Source of the DNA: Rummeliibacillus suwonensis | Lineage (GTDB): Bacteria > Bacillota > Bacilli > Bacillales_A > Planococcaceae | DNA: 64,000 bases | Assembly: GCF_007896435.1 (NCBI RefSeq) | Contig: NZ_VCBL01000001.1 | Location: 1,083,345-1,147,344 of the forward strand | Reading direction: 5' to 3' | Part shown: piece after piece, positions 1 through 8,891 of the stretch | Numbering within the stretch: the stretch's first letter is position 1 | How the letters are laid out: every line of letters starts with the position of its first letter | Notes under the pieces: generated by a model | The model's database searches: none | What the model was told of the DNA's origin: nothing | What the model saw: only the letters and a program-made list of their open reading frames with translations | Position numbers and translations under genes: made by a program

Positions 1-8
1 TTATCCAT
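1..8 (-). CDS. 5' end of a gene running off the left edge
   Basis: On the minus strand an AAGGAGG Shine-Dalgarno is followed at normal spacing by ATG GAT, giving a protein that starts Met-Asp. Only three codons are visible, so the product cannot be read. In B. subtilis a small DUF2626 protein (YqgY) sits near this side of comG and starts Met-Asp, so that is one guess. Confidence 0.4.
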
Positions 9-50
9 GTACGGTTCCCTCCTTTTCGACGACACAATAATCTCATATCC

Positions 51-80
51 ATTATAAATGATTTTATTGATACATGTAAA
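51..80 (-). promoter_or_regulatory. Possible sigma-A promoter for the left-edge gene
   Basis: On the minus strand TTTACA (75-80) and TATAAT (51-56) are separated by 18 bp, upstream of the AAGGAGG and ATG at the window edge. Sequence match only. Confidence 0.4.
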
Positions 81-323
81 CTGCAAGTTAATAAGAGTTT
101 GTGACAATACAGTGTAAAAAATTCACAAAGCTTAAAAAAATATAAATATTAATGGAATCAGTAGCAAAAAAATATTTACTTGTCGGTATTTTATATGTTT
201 AGTTTAAATTGATTGAACATGTTTGCTAAAAAGCGTACAATCGATTGAAGATTTGTACTAGCACAGATTTAATAATTGAGTGAAGAAAATAATATCCTAT
301 GAAAGCGGTTTATCTATAATCTA

Positions 324-1019
324 TTATATATTTACGCGATAAGTACAGTAATCACAATTATTCGTCATGCTTTCAATTTGCACAAAATCTTTAACGTCAA
401 ACAGCGCATCAAATTGTCCCTTTAAATAGGATTCGTGTAAATCACATATGATGGATGCATGCTGACCAATTTTATCATGATAAGGGCAATTATAAACAGC
501 AAATGATATTGTTTTGCCATCTGGCGTATTTTTGATGAGAGGAACATAACCGATAAGAGATGCAGCTTCTGTCATAAATTCTACTTTTTCTTCAAATGTT
601 AATTGAAGTTTGTCTTTTCCATGACTTAAAATAAGCTGGTCCATATCTTTTATGCCTTTTTTATAGCTAATTTTTTTACCAATTTGATTTGCTTGTTCTC
701 CAATTTCATTGATAATTTCGAGAGTCCATTCCAGCAACTCTTCATAATTTCTTTTTGGAAATGATATAGTGATACCATTTTCATTTGCTTTATATCTTCT
801 TCCAGGACGTCCGCCTTTACCTGTTTTTTCATATTCTGAATTCACTACTTCAATTTCTGTGAGTTTTGTTAAATGTAGTCTGGCTACGTTAGGATGAATT
901 TGAAACTTTTCAGCAATTTCTTGAACAGAAAAGGATTTCTTTTCTTGTAATATAAATTGATATATGGAAAACCTAGTTTCGTCTGATAAAGTGCTTGTAA
1001 CTTTTAATGGATTTAACAT
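324..1019 (-). CDS. Winged-helix transcriptional regulator with SufR-like cysteine cluster
   Basis: 231 aa. Residues about 1-80 form an ArsR/DeoR-like winged helix (SDETRFSIYQFIL, then the recognition helix around HPNVARLHLTKL). The C-terminal half carries four cysteines, C178 (NCPYH), C192 (CDLH), C222 and C225 (CDYC). This spacing recalls SufR-type iron-sulfur sensing repressors, so redox or Fe-S sensing is an inference from the family. A GGAGGTG ribosome site precedes the ATG at 1019. The gene points away from comG and stands alone. Its targets are unknown. Confidence 0.75.
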   Translation of the reverse strand: MLNPLKVTSTLSDETRFSIYQFILQEKKSFSVQEIAEKFQIHPNVARLHLTKLTEIEVVNSEYEKTGKGGRPGRRYKANENGITISFPKRNYEELLEWTLEIINEIGEQANQIGKKISYKKGIKDMDQLILSHGKDKLQLTFEEKVEFMTEAASLIGYVPLIKNTPDGKTISFAVYNCPYHDKIGQHASIICDLHESYLKGQFDALFDVKDFVQIESMTNNCDYCTYRVNI

Positions 1020-1446
1020 GATTCATTCACCTCCGATTGTCACTTACTATTATATAACAATAATTCAATTGTAACAGTAGAAAACAACTATTCTTCAAGA
1101 AAATGTGATTTTTTTGAGAAGTTTTAAAGAATTTTATTGAAAGCTTTATAAATTCAGCAAGATTGTACGAATAGTAAATAAAATTTTTTAGAGATATTAA
1201 AAATTCACGCTGCTGTAGTTTTCTTCATTCCTCATTGTATGTTGGGCAATCGATCAAGCATTTGCTCTTATAGTCGATCTTCTTGATCTCTTTGTTTGAC
1301 TTGCGTTTTGAAGTTGAGGGGGATACTGTCTGTTCATACGAGATAAAAATATTTTCGATAAATTCTTCCAATTTTATAATAGACTATGTATAATACTGTT
1401 AACAAGTATTGAGCGGTCGTTACTTGTATGGTTAAAAGGAGGTAAA
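1020..1446. other. Intergenic region between the SufR-like gene and comG
   Basis: 427 bp, AT-rich. It holds the regulator's minus-strand ribosome site and a degenerate minus-strand stretch at about 1230-1343 that resembles repeat family A (the reverse complement reads cgtatgaacagacagtatcc). Two TATAAT hexamers (1375-1380, 1389-1394) sit ahead of comGA without a convincing -35, as expected for an activator-dependent promoter. The AT-rich stretch 1346-1374 (AAAAATATTTT and CCAATTTT) could hold a ComK site, but the standard A4-N5-T4 spacing is not met. Confidence 0.4.
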
Positions 1447-2475
1447 ATGTCTTTTACTGAAACGATTATTGAACAAAAATCGATGCAGTTATTACAAAAG
1501 GCGATAGAGTTTGGCGCATCAGATTTACATTTAATGCCGTCAACAGATCAGTACAGCGTTTATTTTAGAAAATATGGACAACTTATACCGGTTGGACAAC
1601 TTCCCCAAGATATAGGAGATCGGATGATTTCTTATTTAAAATTTTTATCCTCATTAGACATAAGTGAAAAACGTAAACCTCAAAGTGGCTCATTCGAGCA
1701 AACATTCAGTAAACAGCTTATTTCTTTTCGTGTTTCTACCTTACCGTCCGTCTATTTAAAAGAGAGCTTAGTCGTTCGATTAATGCTTCAAAATCGTGCA
1801 CGCCCGATTTCAGAACTTAGCTTATTTATACATTCTGCGAACCAATTAGTTCAACTTGTAGAACGATCTCAAGGAATCTTGTTTACAACTGGCCCAACAG
1901 GATGTGGGAAATCAACAACTTTATATTCACTAATACATCACCTTGCAACAAAATATCAAAAACATATTATTTCTTTAGAAGACCCTGTTGAAAATAACCA
2001 ATCAGATTTATTACAAATACAGGTAAATGAAAGAGCGGGTGTCACCTATGCTGTAGGCTTAAAAGCTATATTAAGACACTCACCTGATGTGATTATGATC
2101 GGTGAAATAAGGGACCGAGAAACTGCGCAAATCGCTATCGAGGCAGCATTAAGTGGCCATTTAGTGGTGACAACAATTCATAGCAAAGACACTGTCGGCT
2201 GTCTATTCCGTTTATTAGACTTAGGAATCTCACTGGAAGAACTAAAACAAACAGTTGTAGGTGTCGTAGCCCAGCGACTTGTTCATCTTATGTCAACTCA
2301 AAAGATGACTGCCGTTTTTGAAATATTATCAGGCTGTTATTTGGCTGAAGCCTTTCGATCCATAGAATATGGTCATTCATATGAACTCCCAATGGAAATT
2401 ACACTAGAAGGTCAAATCGCAAAGGGGGTAAAGATGGGTGCAATTACCCTTCATCCACAAGAAAAATTGGATTGA
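1447..2475 (+). CDS. comGA: ComGA, competence pseudopilus assembly ATPase
   Basis: 342 aa, GspE/PilB secretion-ATPase family. Walker A is GPTGCGKST (149-157), with a Walker B/His-box region around VIMIGEIRD and HLVVTTIHS. It powers assembly of the ComG transformation pseudopilus at the cytoplasmic face of the membrane. AAAGGAGG lies just before the ATG. It is the first gene of a seven-gene operon in canonical order, and its 3' end overlaps comGB by 38 bp. Somewhat shorter than B. subtilis ComGA. Expression presumably depends on ComK, which is known for the family but not proved here. Confidence 0.95.
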   Translation: MSFTETIIEQKSMQLLQKAIEFGASDLHLMPSTDQYSVYFRKYGQLIPVGQLPQDIGDRMISYLKFLSSLDISEKRKPQSGSFEQTFSKQLISFRVSTLPSVYLKESLVVRLMLQNRARPISELSLFIHSANQLVQLVERSQGILFTTGPTGCGKSTTLYSLIHHLATKYQKHIISLEDPVENNQSDLLQIQVNERAGVTYAVGLKAILRHSPDVIMIGEIRDRETAQIAIEAALSGHLVVTTIHSKDTVGCLFRLLDLGISLEELKQTVVGVVAQRLVHLMSTQKMTAVFEILSGCYLAEAFRSIEYGHSYELPMEITLEGQIAKGVKMGAITLHPQEKLD

Positions 2476-3511
2476 TAAATTGTCCTTTAAAAAGCCAAAG
2501 CAAATAAAAGAACCAGCACAATTATTGAAAAAGTTGAGTGTGTTGCTAGAAGAAGGTTATACATTTTCTGATTCATTGTTCATGCTGATGCCCCACCATT
2601 TAAAACATAAACCAGAGATGGAAGAAAAGGTTAAAAAACAATTACGTAATGGAGCATCAATGACTGAAGTTCTAAGTCTGTTAGGTTACCCTAAGATTTA
2701 CCTTATGACGATTTTAGTTGCAGAACAATATGGAAAAACCATTCGAGTTTTGAAAACAGTGGCAAATCAAATGAAAAAGAAAGAAGAAAATAAACAGCGA
2801 TTTGTAAAATTGATGACCTATCCAATCATTCTTTTCTTCTTTCTTATTGTGCTTTTTTTAGCTTTTAGATCGTACTTTTTACCTAATATGTCCTTAATGA
2901 TGAATAATCAAACAACAGAAGATCGTTTTGATTTAAAATTGTCTACGTTTTTTTTACATTTACCAGATTTGTTTATGATATTAGCGGCTTTACTAATGAT
3001 TTTATTATGGATAAGCGTCTATTGGCTAAGTAGAAAAACAATTGACGACCAAATTCAATTCATATTGAAAATTCCAATTGTAAATCGTCAATTCAAATTA
3101 CACATGACAAGGCAAATCTCATATGAATTAGGTGGTTTGATCGAAAGTGGAATGTCGATGCAAGATGGTCTCCATATATTGCAAAAACAATCATTACAGC
3201 CTTATTTATCCGAGGTCGCTGAAAAAATCAAGAAACGAATCATCTACGGTGATTCGTTATCGACAGCTATTAACAAAGAAAATTTTTTTTATAAAGGATT
3301 CGCAGAGCATGTACTTCATGGTGAGCAGGGTGGAAACTTAGGACGTGAATTACAAATTTATAGTGAATTTCTGACCAACCGAACTGAAACCAATATCCAA
3401 AGAGTACTTGCACTCGTACAGCCAATACTCTTTGTCATTGTAGCACTCTGTATTTTGGGCGCTTACCTTGCCATATTGTTGCCCATGTATAAAATGATGG
3501 ATCTTGTGTAA
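2438..3511 (+). CDS. comGB: ComGB, polytopic pseudopilus platform protein
   Basis: 357 aa, GspF/PilC (T2SF) family inner-membrane platform. Two T2SF repeats are visible. Hydrophobic segments lie at about 126-146, 174-194 and at the C terminus (ILFVIVALCILGAYLAILL). The start is GTG at 2438, inside comGA, after an AAAGGGGG ribosome site (2422-2429), so translation is probably coupled. It works with ComGA to assemble the comGC pilin into a DNA-uptake filament. Confidence 0.93.
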   Translation: MQLPFIHKKNWIDKLSFKKPKQIKEPAQLLKKLSVLLEEGYTFSDSLFMLMPHHLKHKPEMEEKVKKQLRNGASMTEVLSLLGYPKIYLMTILVAEQYGKTIRVLKTVANQMKKKEENKQRFVKLMTYPIILFFFLIVLFLAFRSYFLPNMSLMMNNQTTEDRFDLKLSTFFLHLPDLFMILAALLMILLWISVYWLSRKTIDDQIQFILKIPIVNRQFKLHMTRQISYELGGLIESGMSMQDGLHILQKQSLQPYLSEVAEKIKKRIIYGDSLSTAINKENFFYKGFAEHVLHGEQGGNLGRELQIYSEFLTNRTETNIQRVLALVQPILFVIVALCILGAYLAILLPMYKMMDLV

Positions 3512-3529
3512 AAGGAGGAGAAAAAAATT

Positions 3530-3838
3530 TTGAAACAGCATATGCAAAAAGGCTTTACACTGATCGAAATGTTAATTGTTCTATTTATTATATCTGTTCT
3601 CATCTTGATCTCCATTCCAAATGTAACACGGCATTTTGCAACCGTCGATGAGAAGGGATGCAATGCTTATAGCAAAATGGTGCAAGGACAGGTCGAAGCA
3701 TTTAGGATCGATCAAGGACAATATCCGACAACAATAACGGAATTAGAAAGCGAAGATTACTTAAAAACAAGTGATTCTAAAGCATGTAAAGGAAAAACAA
3801 TTACGATAACTGATGGTAAAGTGGAAGTTTCAAGTTAA
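3530..3838 (+). CDS. comGC: ComGC, major competence pseudopilin
   Basis: 102 aa. A short basic leader is followed by the prepilin peptidase motif KGFTLIEM and a hydrophobic helix, so ComC should cleave before Phe9. C44 and C86 could form the intramolecular disulfide known for ComGC. The start is TTG at 3530 behind AAAGGAGGAG. An upstream ATG is absent, and MKQHMQKGFTLIE is a normal leader length. Confidence 0.95.
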   Translation: MKQHMQKGFTLIEMLIVLFIISVLILISIPNVTRHFATVDEKGCNAYSKMVQGQVEAFRIDQGQYPTTITELESEDYLKTSDSKACKGKTITITDGKVEVSS

Positions 3839-4283
3839 GCAATTCCAGATTAATCAAAAGGGTTTTACATTAATCGAAATGTTACTTGTTTTAACCATTA
3901 CAATGATCACTTGTACAATGGGTATTACTGTCGGAAAGAAATATATGGATCAGCAACTAGAAAATCGTTTTATGGAGCAATTAAAAGCTGATATTGAAAT
4001 GACACAAGCATTGTCGTTTCAATATCAATCACCTGCAAGCTTATATATTTATCAAAGCCTAAGGGAAATCCATATTTATTCAACGGGCTATAGTATGGAA
4101 AAACCACTATTAATACGAAAATATCCTGCAAATATAGTGTTTCAATCAGGGAATATGGATCATGTCATATTTACAGAGAACCAAACAGTTAATAGAGCAG
4201 GAACAATTGGCTTTAAAGTGAATGGGAAAAGAAAAAACCTAATCGTATATCTAGGTGAGGGAAGGGTGAAAATTGATCAATGA
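3813..4283 (+). CDS. comGD: ComGD, minor pseudopilin
   Basis: 156 aa with the prepilin motif QKGFTLIEML at residues about 16-25 followed by a transmembrane helix. It overlaps the comGC end by 26 bp. ATG at 3813 is the only in-frame start before the motif and lacks a strong ribosome site, so translation is probably coupled to comGC. Minor pseudopilins prime or cap the filament. Confidence 0.88.
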   Translation: MVKWKFQVKQFQINQKGFTLIEMLLVLTITMITCTMGITVGKKYMDQQLENRFMEQLKADIEMTQALSFQYQSPASLYIYQSLREIHIYSTGYSMEKPLLIRKYPANIVFQSGNMDHVIFTENQTVNRAGTIGFKVNGKRKNLIVYLGEGRVKIDQ

Positions 4284-4575
4284 AGAAGGGCACTCGCTGC
4301 CAGAAACCTTATTAACATTAGTCATTATTATCCTGATATTTGGTACGTTATTGCCGTTTTTTTATCGCCTAGAGACGTCACTTTATGAAAAAAAATTGAG
4401 TTTACATGCTGCAGAAGCGGCATTATATGCTGCGGGAAATATTAAAAAATTTAAAAAATACGAAGGACAGATAACAATTGATCAAGTTACGTACTCGTGG
4501 GAGGGAGACGATCAGACCATTTGTATCCGATATTTGGGTATTCAAGAAGAAGAGTTATGTGTAAACAAAGATTGA
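4273..4575 (+). CDS. comGE: ComGE-like minor pseudopilin
   Basis: 100 aa. N-terminal GHSLPETLLTLVIIILIF is a variant of the prepilin signal (Gly-His, Glu at +5) followed by one membrane helix. The TTG start at 4273 overlaps the comGD end. Position and topology match ComGE; sequence conservation in this family is low. Confidence 0.8.
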   Translation: MINEEGHSLPETLLTLVIIILIFGTLLPFFYRLETSLYEKKLSLHAAEAALYAAGNIKKFKKYEGQITIDQVTYSWEGDDQTICIRYLGIQEEELCVNKD

Positions 4576-5000
4576 AGCATCCTCAACAGGAGTGTGGCTT
4601 TACATTATTAGATTCGTTATTACAGCTCATCGTTTTGGTGCTTTTCGCCCAGTTTTTTCTTTTGTTCTATTCATGGTACAGTCAAAAGGATAACGGTATG
4701 TTCAATAACAATGAGTTGCAATGGGAGATATTTGCCTTTCAGCTGCAAAAAGAATTGACGCATACAAAACAATTTACCCGTAATACGATACAAAATATTT
4801 CTTATTCGTCAGATCGGGGAACATTAAGTGTAGCAATCGGGCCAGGAGAGTTAAAAAGGGAAAAAGGATACCAGCCACTATTATTTGGGATAACAACTGT
4901 TAAATTTGAATATTCAGACTATACATTAGATGCAACGATTAATTTTGAAAACGGAAAGGGAAGGAGTCGAAAGTTTATTGTTCCGAATAATACGAGATGA
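4557..5000 (+). CDS. comGF: ComGF-like minor pseudopilin
   Basis: The likely start is ATG 4557 (147 aa), which puts CGFTLLDSLL 13 residues in, a prepilin-type signal with Asp instead of Glu at +5, then a hydrophobic helix. An earlier in-frame ATG at 4497 would give an implausibly long leader. It overlaps comGE by 19 bp. The assignment rests on order and topology. Confidence 0.82.
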   Translation: MCKQRLKHPQQECGFTLLDSLLQLIVLVLFAQFFLLFYSWYSQKDNGMFNNNELQWEIFAFQLQKELTHTKQFTRNTIQNISYSSDRGTLSVAIGPGELKREKGYQPLLFGITTVKFEYSDYTLDATINFENGKGRSRKFIVPNNTR

Positions 5001-5205
5001 GAAAGGCTTTTTACTACTTACGGCTATGATTTTCTTGTTTTTTATTACTCATATGATGATAGCAGCAAGTGCAGCCTATGACTCACATTATCGTGCGTAT
5101 GACGCATTAAAGATTGCGGCAGTCGATCAAACGAAAATGGTGTTGAACTCCATAGAAGAGGATCGTGAAGATGTGAATATGGAGGATTTAGAAAATAACC
5201 ATTGA
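4978..5205 (+). CDS. comGG: ComGG-like protein
   Basis: Seventh gene of the operon. From TTG 4978 (75 aa) it reads FRIIRDEKGFLLLTAMIFLF, the degenerate prepilin-like start typical of ComGG, after GGAAGGAG. A longer version from ATG 4930 is possible. It is shorter than B. subtilis ComGG (about 124 aa) and overlaps the comGF end. Confidence 0.72.
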   Translation: MFRIIRDEKGFLLLTAMIFLFFITHMMIAASAAYDSHYRAYDALKIAAVDQTKMVLNSIEEDREDVNMEDLENNH

Positions 5206-5387
5206 ATGATCCGCATGAACAGACAATAAGACCCTCAATTCAACATCAGGAAGCGGATAGGCTTATAGAGAACAACTACTTGTAATAGTTATTTGGTTCA
5301 ACTAATGGAGCGGGGAAAGAGGAAATCTACTACTGTGTACTTTGTTTACTATGCCTGATGAAATAAGGAAACATATGGTCATATGAA
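5206..5387. repeat. Degenerate family A repeat behind comGG, plus spacer
   Basis: Positions 5211-5303 match the family A layout in plus orientation: gcatgaacagacaataagac, a central hairpin, then caactacttgtaatag and ttggttcaac. It is one of the most diverged copies. Beyond it is AT-rich spacer with a small palindrome (catatggtcatatg). No yqzE homologue, which follows comGG in B. subtilis, is visible. Confidence 0.5.
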
Positions 5388-5416
5388 TTGACATCGTTTT
5401 CTGATTAGCCTATATT
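5388..5416 (+). promoter_or_regulatory. Sigma-A promoter of aroK
   Basis: TTGACA (5388-5393), 17-bp spacer, TATATT (5411-5416), about 105 bp before the aroK start. Near-consensus. Confidence 0.7.
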
Positions 5417-5522
5417 TTTTCTCATCATTGAATGAATGATTGGAATCGACAAGTGTTCATGCTACTATTATAAAAAGTGATAATTAGTTGTAAGGCAGTC
5501 GAAAGTCTAAGAAGGTGAGAAG

Positions 5523-6035
5523 ATGAGAAAAGTTTATCTAGTTGGCTATATGGGCAGTGGAAAAAGTGCAATCGGTAGAAGACTTAGCTATTTTTTAAGA
5601 ATGCCTTACTATGATATGGACAAAGAGATCGTGAGACGGGAAAAAATGACGATCCCTGAGATTTTTGAAAAAAAAGGAGAAGCGTATTTTCGCAAAATCG
5701 AAACAGAATTTTTAAGAAATTTCCGTGATGAATTTTGCATTATCTCGACGGGCGGAGGTGTAGCGGTTAATGCAGAAAATCGGAAAATCATGCGACAAAC
5801 AGGTTTAGTATTGTTTTTAGATGCAACATTTCCTGACATATGGAAGAGAATCCATAAAGACAAAAATCGCCCCATTGTCCAACGTTCAACGAAAAAAGAA
5901 TTAGAAGATTTATTTTATCAGCGTAGAAGATGTTATAAAAGTGCGGCACATATCAATATTCGTACGGAGGGGCGCTCTTTAAGACAGATTGTCGAATATG
6001 CTGCATATCAAATAACCAGATTAAAAGGCGAATAA
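5523..6035 (+). CDS. aroK: Shikimate kinase
   Basis: 170 aa. It phosphorylates shikimate to shikimate-3-phosphate in chorismate synthesis. The P-loop GYMGSGKS is at 8-15, the shikimate-binding D(M)DKEI at about 33-37, and STGGGVAV at about 77. Length is normal for the family. Its own promoter precedes it and AAGGTGAGAAG lies before the ATG. The same comG-aroK-gcvT order occurs in B. subtilis. Confidence 0.95.
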   Translation: MRKVYLVGYMGSGKSAIGRRLSYFLRMPYYDMDKEIVRREKMTIPEIFEKKGEAYFRKIETEFLRNFRDEFCIISTGGGVAVNAENRKIMRQTGLVLFLDATFPDIWKRIHKDKNRPIVQRSTKKELEDLFYQRRRCYKSAAHINIRTEGRSLRQIVEYAAYQITRLKGE

Positions 6036-6089
6036 TAATTTTTGATTTATGACACATTATTCGTTTTTAAAACATTTTTCATAAAAATA

Positions 6090-6118
6090 TTGCAAGGCGT
6101 CTTATTCAATGTTAGGAT
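6090..6118 (+). promoter_or_regulatory. Sigma-A promoter of the gcv operon leader
   Basis: TTGCAA (6090-6095), 17 bp, TAGGAT (6113-6118), about 65 bp before the first glycine aptamer. Good spacing and position. Confidence 0.6.
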
Positions 6119-6186
6119 ATAGTCAGCGATCCTGTTATAGCACATTTAAATGAGAATAGTACCAAGATAATTCTTGGGCGGATGAT

Positions 6187-6353
6187 TGTACGGGGAGAGA
6201 ACGCAAATTTGCGTCGCCGAAGGAGCAAGTAGTGAATACTATGAATCTCTCAGGCAAAAAGACTCGTACGGGACGCAACTCTGGAGAGCGCTATTTCACT
6301 AGCCACCAAAGAGGCCAGCCGTAATGGTTAAACTTTCAGGTGCATGGACAGAG
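6187..6353 (+). ncRNA. gcvT leader: Tandem glycine riboswitch
   Basis: Two consecutive gcvT-type aptamers. The first (about 6187-6270) contains cggggagagaacgc, cgccgaaggagcaag and ctctcaggcaaaaag. The second (about 6271-6353) contains ctggagagcgc, ccaccaaagaggc and ctttcaggtgcatgg. This is the classic cooperative tandem arrangement upstream of gcvT. Glycine binding is known to favour readthrough into the glycine cleavage operon, so excess glycine induces its own degradation. Confidence 0.95.
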
Positions 6354-6387
6354 AAATCCTTTTAGGGGGTTTCTCTGTCTTTTTTTT
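6347..6387 (+). terminator. Riboswitch-controlled intrinsic terminator
   Basis: GACAGAGAAA (6347-6356) pairs perfectly with TTTCTCTGTC (6370-6379), followed by eight T. It overlaps the 3' edge of the second aptamer, so it is the expression platform that decides gcv readthrough. Confidence 0.92.
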
Positions 6388-6415
6388 GAATTTAACAAAT
6401 AGGGGGAAGAAGGAT

Positions 6416-7516
6416 ATGGCGACTGACTTAAAACACACACCATTATTTGATTCATATGCAAAATATGGTGGTAAAACAATTGATTTTGGTGGATGGGATT
6501 TACCCGTGCAGTTTTCTTCTATCAAAGCTGAACATGAAGCAGTTCGCACAAAAGCGGGATTATTTGATGTTTCGCATATGGGGGAAATTTTCGTTGAAGG
6601 TTCAGAAAGTTTAGCTTATTTGCAAAAACTTGTGACCAACGATGTCTCAAAAGTAGCAATCAATCAAACCCAATATACAGCAATGTGTTACGAGAATGGA
6701 GGGGTTGTAGACGATTTAATTATTTACAGACTCGATGAAAATCGATATTTATTGGTCGTGAATGCTGCGAACATTGAAAAAGACTTTGAATGGATGCTCA
6801 GTCAATTATTTGGAGATGTAGCTATTACAAACCATTCACATGAATTTGGCCAATTAGCACTACAAGGACCGCTCGCTGAAGAAGTACTACAACAACTGAC
6901 AAAAGTAGATTTACATGACATTAAGCCTTTCCGTTTGAAGCAACATGTAGTGATAAATGGTTTTGATACACTGGTATCTCGTACAGGATATACAGGTGAA
7001 GATGGCTTTGAGATTTATGCTTCAAATGAGGCGACAGTAGCGTTATGGGATGAAATTTTAACAACTGGTGAAGCAAAGGGAGTTGTTCCCTGTGGCTTAG
7101 GTGCCCGTGATACTTTACGCTTTGAAGCATGTCTTCCTTTATATGGTCAAGAATTGTCAAGTTCCATTTCTCCTCTTGAGGCAGGGATCAATTTTGTTGT
7201 GAAGTTGAACAAAGAAGATTTCAATGGTAAAGCGGCCTTAGTTGCTCAAAAAGAAAATGGGCTGCCACGTAAAAGTATTGGCATTGAAATGATTGACAAA
7301 GGGATTCCTCGTCATGGTTATAAAATATTTAAAGAAAACGAGGAAATTGGTGAAGTGACAACAGGTACACAATCACCTTTGACAAAACGCAATATCGGAT
7401 TGGCACTGATAAAAAGTGAATTCGCAGTGGTTGGTCAAGAATTAGAAATTGAAATTCGTAATCGCCGCTTACAAGTAAAAACAGTTGAAACACCTTTTTA
7501 TAAACGTCAAAAATAA
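6416..7516 (+). CDS. gcvT: Glycine cleavage system T protein (aminomethyltransferase)
   Basis: 366 aa. It releases ammonia from the aminomethyl-lipoyl arm of GcvH and transfers the methylene to tetrahydrofolate. The start is ATG 6416 ([14 protein letters not shown]) after GGGGGAAGAAGG. A reading-frame extension to 6344 would run through the riboswitch terminator and is not used. Family motifs [10 protein letters not shown] and [14 protein letters not shown] are present. It is the first gene of gcvT-gcvPA-gcvPB. Confidence 0.96.
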   Translation: MATDLKHTPLFDSYAKYGGKTIDFGGWDLPVQFSSIKAEHEAVRTKAGLFDVSHMGEIFVEGSESLAYLQKLVTNDVSKVAINQTQYTAMCYENGGVVDDLIIYRLDENRYLLVVNAANIEKDFEWMLSQLFGDVAITNHSHEFGQLALQGPLAEEVLQQLTKVDLHDIKPFRLKQHVVINGFDTLVSRTGYTGEDGFEIYASNEATVALWDEILTTGEAKGVVPCGLGARDTLRFEACLPLYGQELSSSISPLEAGINFVVKLNKEDFNGKAALVAQKENGLPRKSIGIEMIDKGIPRHGYKIFKENEEIGEVTTGTQSPLTKRNIGLALIKSEFAVVGQELEIEIRNRRLQVKTVETPFYKRQK

Positions 7517-7541
7517 CCAAAAGAAGAGAGGGCTTATTGGC

Positions 7542-8891
7542 ATGAAACATCGTTATTTACCAATGACTGAGCAAGATCAGCAAGAAATGTTAAAGGTGAT
7601 TGGCGTTTCATCAGTTGATGAATTATTCGCAGACATCCCAGAAAAAGTTCGATTTAAGGGTGAATATCATATCAAACCTGCTAAATCGGAATCAGCTTTA
7701 TTGAAAGAACTAACACAACTAGCAAAACAAAACGCAAATAGTGACGAGTATATTTCTTTTTTAGGCGCAGGTGTTTATGATCACTACAAACCAGTAATAG
7801 TAGACCACGTTATTTCTCGTTCAGAATTTTATACGGCGTATACGCCATATCAACCTGAAATTTCTCAGGGTGAATTACAAGCAATCTTTGAATTCCAAAC
7901 AATGATTGCTGAGCTAACAGGAATGGATTTAGCAAACTCTTCTATGTATGATGGTGGCACAGCACTTGCTGAAGCAGGGATGCTTGCGGCAGGGCAAACT
8001 AGACGCAAGAAAATATTAGTTTCAGAAGCTATACACCCAATTTCACAAGATGTTGTGAAAACATATGCATATGGTCAATCTATCGACATCGTAAACGTTC
8101 CGTTAAAAGATGGTGTGACAGACTTAGAAGCACTAAATACGCTAATCGATAAAGAAACAGCAGCAGTAATGGTGCAATATCCTAATTTCTATGGTCAAAT
8201 TGAAAACGTTCAAGCTGTTTCTGATGCAATCCATGCAGTGAAAGGCCTTTCCATTGTATCGGCCAATCCTCTAGCATTAGCTATTTTGACACCACCAGGA
8301 AAAATGGGGGCAGATATTACGGTAGGAGATGCCCAACCTTTTGGTATTCCTGAAAGTTTTGGCGGTCCTCATTGCGGCTATTTTGCAACAACTTCAAAAT
8401 TAATGCGTAAAGTGCCAGGTCGACTAGTTGGTGAAACGGTGGACGAAGAAGGACGTCGTGGATATGTCCTTACTTTGCAAGCACGTGAACAACATATTCG
8501 TCGTGAAAAGGCGACTTCGAATATTTGTTCAAACCAAGCTTTAAATGCTTTAGCGGCTTCTGTAGCAATGACAGCACTCGGTAAAAAAGGCGTTCAAGAA
8601 ATGGCAAAACAAAATATTTTAAAGACACATTATGCAAAAACAGCTTTTGAAAAGGCAGGTTTTAAAGTACCTTTCCAAGGGGCTCATTTCAACGAGATTG
8701 TTGTGAAAGTAGATGGATCGGTTGAAGCTGTAAACAATACATTATTTGAAAAAGGAATTATTGGTGGCTTTGATCTAGGAAAAGTAAGTCCTGAACTTCA
8801 AGGGCATATTTTGATTGCAGTGACTGAACAACGTACAAAAGAAGAAATCGACGCACTCGTGCAAGAAATGGGGGCTCTACAACATGCATAA
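7542..8891 (+). CDS. gcvPA: Glycine dehydrogenase (decarboxylating) subunit 1
   Basis: 449 aa, N-terminal half of the split P protein found in Firmicutes. ATG 7542 ([13 protein letters not shown]) follows AGAGAGGG; an earlier in-frame ATG lies inside gcvT. With GcvPB it forms the PLP enzyme that decarboxylates glycine and loads the aminomethyl group onto lipoylated GcvH. It overlaps gcvPB by 8 bp, consistent with coupled synthesis. Confidence 0.95.
   Translation: MKHRYLPMTEQDQQEMLKVIGVSSVDELFADIPEKVRFKGEYHIKPAKSESALLKELTQLAKQNANSDEYISFLGAGVYDHYKPVIVDHVISRSEFYTAYTPYQPEISQGELQAIFEFQTMIAELTGMDLANSSMYDGGTALAEAGMLAAGQTRRKKILVSEAIHPISQDVVKTYAYGQSIDIVNVPLKDGVTDLEALNTLIDKETAAVMVQYPNFYGQIENVQAVSDAIHAVKGLSIVSANPLALAILTPPGKMGADITVGDAQPFGIPESFGGPHCGYFATTSKLMRKVPGRLVGETVDEEGRRGYVLTLQAREQHIRREKATSNICSNQALNALAASVAMTALGKKGVQEMAKQNILKTHYAKTAFEKAGFKVPFQGAHFNEIVVKVDGSVEAVNNTLFEKGIIGGFDLGKVSPELQGHILIAVTEQRTKEEIDALVQEMGALQHA

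Noticed and set aside
1346-1374. ComK box upstream of comGA
   Set aside because: AT-rich blocks exist, but the A4-N5-T4 pattern with proper spacing is not met, so only a tentative remark is justified.
3147-3663. Open frames overlapping comGB and comGC on both strands
   Set aside because: They are shadows of conserved comG genes without ribosome sites.
6344-6415. N-terminal extension of GcvT
   Set aside because: It would translate the riboswitch terminator; ATG 6416 has the ribosome site and matches known GcvT N termini.
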